The translations under genes and the position numbers were made by a program. Of a stretch of 41,855 nt of DNA, positions 35,307 through 41,855 are shown in pieces. The stretch is taken from NCBI GenBank assembly GCA_016793725.1, contig JAEUJP010000846.1:1-41855 (forward strand), read 5' to 3'. Below the pieces are notes generated by a model. That model made no database searches. It had not been told where the DNA came from and worked only from the letters and a program-made list of their open reading frames with translations. Origin of the DNA: Myxococcaceae bacterium (GTDB lineage: Bacteria > Myxococcota > Myxococcia > Myxococcales > Myxococcaceae). The first letter of the stretch is position 1. Each line of letters begins with the position of its first letter.

Positions 35307-38171
35307 TCATGGCGTCAACGTGCGCGACGTCGACGGCGCGATGCCGTTGCTGTTGAAGAGCAGCTGCAGCGCCGAGGTGCCGGTCGCGTTCTCGAGGCCG
35401 ACGGTCGCTCCGGCGGTGCCGCCCGTATCGACCTCGGAGCCGTTCAGCAGGTGTCTCGGCCCGTAGATGAAGTCGATGACGCCGCCCTGGTGGAGCACCG
35501 CCTGGAACTCAGCCGTCTCGGCCGAGTTGTTCCAGATGTACCCCGACCACTGCACCGTGAACGTCGTGCCCGCCGCGCGCGTGCACAGCGTCACGCCCAC
35601 GAGGTCTTCGGCGTACGGCGAGACCAGCGCGTTCGGGGCCGCTGCGTTCGGGTAGGCCGTGTTGCCTCCGAGCGGGCTCGTCACCGCCGTGTCGAACGTG
35701 AGCCACCCGTTCGACGAGACCTTGAGGTTGCCCAGCTGCCCCGCACCGAAGAACGGAAACGGGCTGAAGCCGGCGGGCAGCGTCACCACCGGCGTGAGGG
35801 TGTCGTCGAGACCCGTGCCGAGCACCGTGCCGCCGTCGCCGCAGGCGTCGACGAACGGCAGCGTGCCGGAGGTCACGGCATACGGAGGCGGAGTCGCGCT
35901 CACGTTCAGGTCGAACACGCCCGCCCCCGCGTTGAAGTTGCCGACCGTGAACGCGACGTAGTTGAGCGGAGGGCTCGGAATGGAGTTCACGAGCGTCTCG
36001 GTCGCTCCGTTCAGGCCCGTATCGAAGCTCTGCACCGATGCCTCGTCGATGCCGCGGCGCCGCACGATGAGGTCGACCGCCATGCCCGACGAAGCTGCCG
36101 CCGTCACCGTGCTGAACGCCGGCGCCGTGACGAGAAACCGGGCCACGTTCTGCGCGGCGACCGTATTGCTCGCGCCGCCCACCGGCACCGCGATGCGCGA
36201 CACCGGCGTGCCAGGCATCACCGTCAGCGCAGTGTGGGGGCGGTCGCGCACGGCGAGCGAGTAGGTCGCTCCGGCGTCGGGCGCCGTCGTCGACGTCACG
36301 CGCAAGAGATAGTCGCGGTCGTCGCCCACGAGAATGCGCCCGAACGGCGCCGCGCCTGTCGGAGCCTGGTCGCCCGCGAACACCGGCGCGTACGTCGTCG
36401 AGCCGAGCCAGCCTTCGCCCGCAGGGTCGAACGCCTGCACACGCGCGAGTCCGGTGTTGAAGCCGGTCGCCGTGACCGCAAACTCGACCCACGTCGGCGA
36501 CGTGAAGTCGATGGAGTGGAAGCCCCAGCCCGACGCCGGCAGCGGCTGGTTCAGCAGCGGCGTGTTGTAGACGACCGGCACCGGCGCCACCGGCGTCAGC
36601 GCCGACGTCACCGTGAACGTCTCGCCGGCCATCGCGGTGGCGAGAGGGTTCTGCATGATGAGGTAGTAGCGGCCCGCCGAGAGGTGGCGCGTGAACTCGT
36701 TGTTGAACGCGGTGCGCCCCGCCGGCGTGCCGCCCGGTGCATCGACGAGGGCGAACACCTGGAACGTCGTGTTCGTCAGTACGTTCTTGCGCACGATGAA
36801 CATGTCGAGCGGCATCGAGGCGGCCAGGTTCCACTGCAAGAGCGAACCCGGTGCTGCCACGTCGAACCAGAGGTAGCTGAACTTCGTGAGGTCGGTGGCG
36901 CCGTCGGTGCCGCTGCGGCGCCCGGTGACGGTGAGGACGCCACCGTCGGTCGGCAGCGCCTGCGCCGTGAGCGCCAGCGACGAGAGGGTGTACGGCGCCG
37001 GCGCCGCCGCGGTGTTGCGCACGTGGTCGATGACGAAGGTGACGGCCGCGCCGGGCTCGAGGCCCCCCTCCGTCCACTGTGGGGGAAGCGCGGCCGCCGT
37101 CTGCGTGGCGCCCACGAACCTCGGCGCCGCGACGAGCTGGTTGCCCATCATCACCGTGAACGCAGGCACCAGCGACGCGCTCGTCGTCGTCAGCACCGAG
37201 CGCAAGATGTCGCCGCGCGCGGTGGCCGTGTGCGTGAGTACGCGCAGCTCGCCCGTATCGGAGCCGGCCTGCTCGGGCACGGTCAGCGGCGTCGCCGCAG
37301 GCAGCTGAATGCGCTCGACGGTCGCGAAGTAGCAGGTGCCCGCGCTGCCTGAGACCTCGTCGAGCAGAATCGCGCGCGAGTCGTCGACGCGCAGCGCGTA
37401 CGTGCCCGCGGTCGGCAGAAACACCTGCCGCTTCGAGGTATCGCCGGTGAGGTTGATGCCGACGCGCGACCACCCCGAGAGCGCAGGCACGTCGTCGTTC
37501 GTCAGAACGAAGCCGGCAGCGAGACCACCAACACCGTCGACGGTGATTTCGAGCGCCGTCGGGCCCGTCGCGTCGAGCAGCCAGACGTCTTCGTCGCGAG
37601 CGCCGCCGACCGGCGTGATGCAGCCGTGCAGCGTCGTCATCGCTCCGGTGGCAGCGGGTACGAGCAGGCGCCCTGCGGGCCCGCCGTCGGTCGCCTCTTC
37701 GAGGTCGGCGGTGAGGGTGGCGTCTTCGGTGAGGCAGCGGCCTCCGACGCGCACGGTGCCAGCGGCGCACGCGCTCGGGTCGAGCACACACATGCCCGCG
37801 TCGGCGACGAAGCGGGTGCCCTGGCCGCAGATGACGGTGCCGTCGGGCACACACGCGTTGCCCATGCGCGTCGTGCCCGGGCCGCACTGCGTGCCGGGGC
37901 CGCCGTCGACCGTCACCGCGACGCAGACGCCGTTCACGAGCACGGTGCCAGGGCCACACAGAACGGTGCTGCCTCCATCAGCGGGGGCTGCCACGCAGAC
38001 GCCGTTCATCAGCACCGTGCCTGCGCCGCACTGCGTGCCGGGGCCGGCGTCGACACGCACGGCGACGCAGGTGTCGCCGTCGAGCACGGTGCCGGCGCCG
38101 CAGGCCGGGCCGGGCTCGGGTGACGAGCACGCGACGAACAACGAGGCTGTGACGACGAGGGTCTGGCGCAT
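35307..38171 (-). CDS. Large lipoprotein with N-terminal Cys repeats and beta-sandwich domains
   Basis: 954 residues. ATG 38171 is chosen because it begins the lipoprotein signal (TASLFVAC, Cys15). Residues 18-150 contain six repeats of about 20-25 residues (CGAGTVLxxGxCVA...), a Cys-pair repeat typical of myxobacterial surface proteins. The next 700 residues are Thr/Ala/Val-rich beta strands with several pre-peptidase-like segments (for example GTYALRVDDS, GRYYLIMQNP, YLLRVTSTT). Near residue 820-950 a domain with NLKVSSNGWLTFD and QWSGYIWNNS resembles the choice-of-anchor nidogen-like fold. Probably cell-surface or secreted; binding partner unknown. Followed on the complement side by the small HKP-motif gene. 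Confidence 0.85.
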   Translation of the reverse strand: MRQTLVVTASLFVACSSPEPGPACGAGTVLDGDTCVAVRVDAGPGTQCGAGTVLMNGVCVAAPADGGSTVLCGPGTVLVNGVCVAVTVDGGPGTQCGPGTTRMGNACVPDGTVICGQGTRFVADAGMCVLDPSACAAGTVRVGGRCLTEDATLTADLEEATDGGPAGRLLVPAATGAMTTLHGCITPVGGARDEDVWLLDATGPTALEITVDGVGGLAAGFVLTNDDVPALSGWSRVGINLTGDTSKRQVFLPTAGTYALRVDDSRAILLDEVSGSAGTCYFATVERIQLPAATPLTVPEQAGSDTGELRVLTHTATARGDILRSVLTTTSASLVPAFTVMMGNQLVAAPRFVGATQTAAALPPQWTEGGLEPGAAVTFVIDHVRNTAAAPAPYTLSSLALTAQALPTDGGVLTVTGRRSGTDGATDLTKFSYLWFDVAAPGSLLQWNLAASMPLDMFIVRKNVLTNTTFQVFALVDAPGGTPAGRTAFNNEFTRHLSAGRYYLIMQNPLATAMAGETFTVTSALTPVAPVPVVYNTPLLNQPLPASGWGFHSIDFTSPTWVEFAVTATGFNTGLARVQAFDPAGEGWLGSTTYAPVFAGDQAPTGAAPFGRILVGDDRDYLLRVTSTTAPDAGATYSLAVRDRPHTALTVMPGTPVSRIAVPVGGASNTVAAQNVARFLVTAPAFSTVTAAASSGMAVDLIVRRRGIDEASVQSFDTGLNGATETLVNSIPSPPLNYVAFTVGNFNAGAGVFDLNVSATPPPYAVTSGTLPFVDACGDGGTVLGTGLDDTLTPVVTLPAGFSPFPFFGAGQLGNLKVSSNGWLTFDTAVTSPLGGNTAYPNAAAPNALVSPYAEDLVGVTLCTRAAGTTFTVQWSGYIWNNSAETAEFQAVLHQGGVIDFIYGPRHLLNGSEVDTGGTAGATVGLENATGTSALQLLFNSNGIAPSTSRTLTP

Positions 38172-38197
38172 GGGCGCCGAGGCTACGACGCGGCTGC

Positions 38198-39400
38198 TCA
38201 GCGCGTGACGTAGAAGTAGACGAGGCACATCTCGTCGCTCGTCTTCTCGCCCCACGTCACCGGCGCCGACGTCGGGTTGTCGAACGTGCACGACAGCTTC
38301 ACGGTCTCACCGGCGCCGAACTCGAGGCCGTCTTCGGCGGCGAAGAAGAACGACTGCTGCCAGTGAAAGTCCCACTGCTTCACGTTGACGAGGCAGGCGT
38401 CGTTCTTGGTCACGCTGATGGCGCGACCCTTCGTGTGCATGTGGGGGACGACGCCCCACACGGTGCCGGCGTTCGGCGTGCGCACCGACGCCTCGACGGT
38501 CTGGTTCATCGCCATCGGGGGAAGGTTGAACCACCAGTTCGCGAGCGCCGTGAACTCGGCGGGCCTCGCCACGCGGCCGTCGGCGAGCTGCAGCTCGAGC
38601 GAGGTGTCGTCGGTCTGCGCTCCCGCGGCGAGCACGTTGTAGTGAATCTGAACGACGACGGTCTCGCGCGCGAGGAGCGGTATGCCGGTGCCGCTCGGGT
38701 ACTGCGTCGCCGACGTGCCGGGCACCCAGCCGCCGATCATCTTCGCGTTCGTGCCCGGGCCGGCGAAGCACTCCCAGCCGACGCCGGGGTCAGCCGCATC
38801 GGAGGCCGCCGCCTGCACCGGGTCGACCGCATAGATGAGCACGTGGTGCACCATCTGCCGCACGCCCGGCTTCACGTTCACGCCGATGATGTCGCGGTCG
38901 ACGGTCTGCCCGTGTGAGAGCCCGAAGCAGCGGTAGTCGTCGGTGAGGTTCGCCTTCGGCGTGTACGGCGCCGGCAGCCGCAGCGAGACGTCGACGCGCT
39001 CGAGGCCTTTTTCCTGCTTCACCGGCATCGGCTGCGCGGGCGCTCCTTCGGGCATGCCCGCCTCGACCCACGACTGAAACAGCTTCACCTCGGCGTCGGT
39101 GAGCCGGCGGCTGCCCTTCAGCGGCTGGCAGCCCTGCTCGTCGGGCATCCACGGAGGCATCGAGCGGGACTGCGTCGCTGCCGCCATCGCTCCGCCGTGG
39201 CGCTGCGCGTCTTCGAACGTGTCGAGGGCGAACGGCGAGATGCCACCGGCCGTGTGGCAACCCTGGCAGTGCTGCGCGATGAGCGGCTGAAGGTCGCGGC
39301 GGTAGGTGGTGCCCTCGGTGACGGGGCCGAGCGGTTCACCGGGCGTGTTCTGCGCGTTGAAGCAGCCGGCGAGCAGGAGCGCGAGCGTGGCGTGTCGCAT
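38198..39400 (-). CDS. Copper type II monooxygenase-like lipoprotein with heme c motif
   Basis: 400 residues. ATG 39400 begins the lipoprotein signal (ALLLAGC, Cys13). A cytochrome-c type motif CQGCH at residues 45-49 lies in a region resembling cytochrome P460/DUF1592-type caps (PLIAQHCQGCH, then SMPPWMPD). The C-terminal 260 residues fit the PHM/DBM fold of ascorbate-dependent copper monooxygenases with every copper ligand in order: His185-His186 (MVHHVLIY), His253 (VQIHYN), His320-x-His322 (VPHMHTKG) and Met391 (SDEMCLVYF). Eukaryotic members hydroxylate peptidylglycine or dopamine; the bacterial substrate is unknown. The heme could feed electrons to the coppers, an inference. 26 bp upstream of the large Cys-repeat lipoprotein gene, so co-transcription is likely. 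Confidence 0.9.
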   Translation of the reverse strand: MRHATLALLLAGCFNAQNTPGEPLGPVTEGTTYRRDLQPLIAQHCQGCHTAGGISPFALDTFEDAQRHGGAMAAATQSRSMPPWMPDEQGCQPLKGSRRLTDAEVKLFQSWVEAGMPEGAPAQPMPVKQEKGLERVDVSLRLPAPYTPKANLTDDYRCFGLSHGQTVDRDIIGVNVKPGVRQMVHHVLIYAVDPVQAAASDAADPGVGWECFAGPGTNAKMIGGWVPGTSATQYPSGTGIPLLARETVVVQIHYNVLAAGAQTDDTSLELQLADGRVARPAEFTALANWWFNLPPMAMNQTVEASVRTPNAGTVWGVVPHMHTKGRAISVTKNDACLVNVKQWDFHWQQSFFFAAEDGLEFGAGETVKLSCTFDNPTSAPVTWGEKTSDEMCLVYFYVTR

Positions 39401-39523
39401 GCGCTCGTGCACAGCAAGGGTCGGGCCCGACGAGCACGCGCGCTGTTCCGCGGGGTTCGCGAGCCCTCTGCGACTGCGGTAGCGCGACCCAGGTCGTTTG
39501 CGCTGGAGCGGGCATTCGTGGGT

Positions 39524-41530
39524 ATGTGGGCACGCGTGCTCCGGCTGACCGCTGCTGCCGTCTTCGTGCTCTGCGCGTGCCGCGAGGCCGAAGTCATGCA
39601 GGCGAAGAGTGAGCTCACGGTGCAGCCGCTGCGCCTCGACTTCCCCGACACCGAGCTGGGTCAGACGTCGTCGCTCGACGTCGAGCTGAACTGCCGCGGC
39701 ACCGTCGACCGCGAGGTGGCGGTCAGCGCCGACGCGCCGTTTTCGCTGACGACGTCGTCGCTCACGCTGCCGGCGAGCGCGAGCGCGCCGCTTTCGGTGC
39801 GGTTCGCTCCGGTGGCGACGGGCGCGGTGACCGGCACGCTGCGGCTCACGAGTGAGGGCGACGTGCTCGAGGTCGGGCTCGCGGGCACTGGCGTCGAGCC
39901 CGCGGTCTGCACGACACCGCTCCAGTGCCGTCTCTGTGGTGGCGCGAACGCGCCGAACGGCACGGCGTGCGAGAGCCCGTGCCTCGAGCAGGCGAGCTGC
40001 GTCGAGGGCGTGTGCGTCGGCACACCGAAGGTCTGCGACGATGGCGACCGCTGCACGGCCGACGCGTGCGACGCCGCGCTCGGGTGCACGCACACGGCGG
40101 TGACGTGCTCGGAGCCTGCCGACCCGTGTCGCGTCGGGCAGTGTGACCCGGTGAGCGGCTGCACGACGAGCGCGGCGGCCGACGGCACGCGCTGCGGCGC
40201 GAACGACTGCGCGGTCGCGCACGTGTGTATGGCGGGCGTGTGTGTCGAGCGGCCGCCGCCCGAGGGCTCGCGGTGCGGCGAGGCGACGCCGTGTCAGCCG
40301 GCGCCGACCTGTCAGGCGGGGAAGTGTGTGAAGGGGCCGGTGACGCCGCTTCAGCCGGCGTGGAGCGTCACGGCGCCGAACGGCACGCGCGTCACCTTTC
40401 CCGGGACGTCGGACGCGGCGGGCAACCTGTACTGGTTCGAGTCGCGGTCGAGCGTGACCGACCTGGTGAGCTACGACCGCAGCGGGGCGCTGCGGTTTCG
40501 CGTGACGGTGAGCGGTCGGCCCGCACGCTTCTCGAGCTACCCCATCGAAGAGTCGCCGCTGGTGTTGGTCTCGGAGCAGCACGTGCTCGCCGTCATCGAC
40601 GAGGGGGCCGAGAACACGCCCACGCGTCGCGTCGAGCTTCATTCGGCGCTCGACGGGGCGTTGGTGTGGTCGGCGGGGCGCGCCGAGCTCGCTCCGGCCA
40701 TCGGCCTCGCGGCGGGGCTGCCGCTGTACGTGATGTCGGCGGGGGCGACGTCGGGCACGGGGCGCGTCATCTTGAACCTGCGCACGAACGCGGGCGGCGC
40801 GGCGTGGTCGTCGTGGATTGTGTCGCTCGACGGTGCGACGGGCACCGTGCAGTGGACGTGGCGCAACACGTACCTGAGCGCCTCGGTCATCGACGAGCAG
40901 GGCACCGTGTTCGTGTACGAAGACCTGTTCGTGCACGCGCTCTACGCCATCGACGCTGCCGGCGCGCAGGCGTGGCGCATCTCTCAGACCAACTGGTCGG
41001 CGATGCCGTCGGCGACGCACCGCGGCCTCGTCTACACGTCGTTTCCCTCTCGGCTCTTCGCGGCGGCCGATGGTGGCGTGTTGAGCGAGCTGGCGCCGAG
41101 CTGGGGCCGCGAGCCGCTGGTGGGCTTCGGGCACGTCATCTCGACCGAGAACAGCACCTTCTGCTCGCGCACGATGACGTCGGTGAACCTCGCGAGCCCG
41201 GCGACGCCCGCCGGCGCTTGGAGCGCGGTGCCCGCAGGCTGCTTTCGCGACCCCGTGCTCACGTCGCGCGCGACGGTGCTGGTGGGCACGACTCAGACGT
41301 CGTCGGGCGAGGCCGGCAGCCTGTACGAATATTCGCTCGACGGCGGGCCGCTGTTCACGTGCCCGCTCGAGCAGCCGCTCGGCCAGCGCAGCGCGCTCAT
41401 CGACGACGCGTGGGTCTCGGCGGGCAGCTCGACCGTCTCGCTGTATGCGCTGCCGGGCCTGAAGCTCGCGCCCCATGGCTGGGTCACGCAGGCGGGCGGG
41501 CGCGCTCGCGCCAAGACGCCGCAGCCGTGA
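39524..41530 (+). CDS. Cys-rich lipoprotein with PQQ-like propeller
   Basis: 668 residues. ATG 39524 begins a lipoprotein signal (AAAVFVLCAC, Cys19). Residues 30-120 form an Ig-like/HYDIN-type domain (LDFPDTELGQTSS, LSVRFAPVATGAVTG). Residues 130-280 are a Cys-rich stalk with more than 20 Cys in repeats such as CDDGDRCTADACDAALGC. Residues 290-650 look like a PQQ-enzyme-type beta-propeller (LHSALDGALVWSAG, SLDGATGTVQWTW, LYAIDAAGAQAWRIS), here without an obvious enzyme site and probably structural. Divergent from the copper monooxygenase-like gene (123 bp between starts), the region holding both promoters; no clear consensus is visible there. Confidence 0.88.
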   Translation: MWARVLRLTAAAVFVLCACREAEVMQAKSELTVQPLRLDFPDTELGQTSSLDVELNCRGTVDREVAVSADAPFSLTTSSLTLPASASAPLSVRFAPVATGAVTGTLRLTSEGDVLEVGLAGTGVEPAVCTTPLQCRLCGGANAPNGTACESPCLEQASCVEGVCVGTPKVCDDGDRCTADACDAALGCTHTAVTCSEPADPCRVGQCDPVSGCTTSAAADGTRCGANDCAVAHVCMAGVCVERPPPEGSRCGEATPCQPAPTCQAGKCVKGPVTPLQPAWSVTAPNGTRVTFPGTSDAAGNLYWFESRSSVTDLVSYDRSGALRFRVTVSGRPARFSSYPIEESPLVLVSEQHVLAVIDEGAENTPTRRVELHSALDGALVWSAGRAELAPAIGLAAGLPLYVMSAGATSGTGRVILNLRTNAGGAAWSSWIVSLDGATGTVQWTWRNTYLSASVIDEQGTVFVYEDLFVHALYAIDAAGAQAWRISQTNWSAMPSATHRGLVYTSFPSRLFAAADGGVLSELAPSWGREPLVGFGHVISTENSTFCSRTMTSVNLASPATPAGAWSAVPAGCFRDPVLTSRATVLVGTTQTSSGEAGSLYEYSLDGGPLFTCPLEQPLGQRSALIDDAWVSAGSSTVSLYALPGLKLAPHGWVTQAGGRARAKTPQP

Positions 41531-41546
41531 CGGTTCACGACTTCGC

Positions 41547-41678
41547 GATGATGACGACGACGGGGACGACGACGGGGACGACGACGAGGACGACGACGGG
41601 GACGACGACGAGGACGACGACGGGGACGTGTACCCGGACGATGACGAGGACGATGACGAATACGTCGACGGGGACGGC
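41547..41678. repeat. GAC/GGG low-complexity tract
   Basis: Tandem GACGAC-GGGGAC-type triplets for about 130 bp right after the propeller lipoprotein stop. A 91-codon opening through it would read Asp/Glu/Gly almost only; no start signal supports it, so I treat it as intergenic repeat. Confidence 0.85.
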
Positions 41679-41841
41679 GCATCTCGGGTGCGGGTGCGGG
41701 TGCGGGTGCGATCACGTCGGCCCCCGGCTGACGCCGACGCGCAGGGGTGAGCGTGTCGCGCGGTTGGCGTGCGCGTCGTCGCGGGCGCGTCAACGCACCC
41801 GCACCCGCACCCGCACCCGAGCTGCGCCGTCCCCGTCGACG
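41663..41841. repeat. 48-bp near-perfect inverted repeat around an 83-bp centre
   Basis: Left arm 41663-41710 and right arm 41794-41841 are reverse complements at 47 of 48 positions, including four copies of CGGGTG/CACCCG. Partial match continues outward into the GAC-rich tract, so the palindrome probably extends beyond the window. No gene is seen from 41531 to the right edge. Confidence 0.92.
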
Positions 41842-41855
41842 CTCTCGTCCCCGTC

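Noticed and set aside
41475..41750. Asp/Glu-rich 91-codon reading frame
   Set aside because: Pure triplet repeat with no ribosome site, starting inside the preceding gene.

Overview
The window is GC-rich DNA (visibly well above 60% G+C) that reads as a myxobacterium or close relative (Myxococcota). Pointers are the dense set of predicted lipoproteins, Cys-rich and Gly-rich secreted proteins, thrombospondin-3/OmpA and Ig-repeat surface proteins, FHA- and GAF-linked sigma-54 activators, hybrid histidine kinases and a mannose-family PTS with EI and HPr. No species name can be given from sequence alone. About 29 protein genes are supported; 11 carry a lipobox. I saw no tRNA, rRNA, CRISPR array or insertion sequence.

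Left part (1-9100): a cell-surface block. A large secreted Ig-repeat protein (running off the left edge) is coupled by an ATGA overlap to an OmpA/TSP3 outer-membrane protein. An FKBP-type prolyl isomerase lipoprotein is divergent from them. Then come a site-2-type M50 metalloprotease, a MopE-like Cys-rich lipoprotein and a Rieske-type oxygenase.

9235-18331: a 2118-residue SpvB/FG-GAP/RHS lipoprotein with a toxin-like C-terminal domain, then three lipoprotein genes of which the first and third are paralogues.

18368-29871, mostly minus strand: a regulatory and PTS block. Reading with transcription it runs IIA, IIB, an unknown protein, a C39-like peptidase; then, after two plus-strand genes (a small coiled-coil protein and a phytochelatin-synthase-like peptidase), IIC, IID, HPr, EI, a PAS-PAS hybrid histidine kinase, a small lipoprotein and an FHA-type sigma-54 activator. 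Tight or overlapping junctions suggest the PTS phosphorelay and the kinase are co-expressed.

29949-30575 holds the most notable gene: a DsbA/FrnE-like thiol oxidoreductase whose active-site motif is encoded UGA-Pro-Trp-Cys, with a stem-loop whose apical loop is GGUCG just downstream. This is a strong selenoprotein candidate, which a standard gene caller would truncate or miss.

30658-41855: a DUF1508-repeat lipoprotein divergent from a GAF sigma-54 activator; five tandem copies of a roughly 79-bp unit carrying perfect palindromes; a DUF4419 gene broken by one extra base; a tiny protein with a duplicated Hcp-like motif; a Cys-repeat lipoprotein; a copper type II monooxygenase-like lipoprotein with a CxxCH motif; a PQQ-propeller-like lipoprotein; and at the right edge a GAC/GGG low-complexity tract leading into a 48-bp near-perfect inverted repeat.
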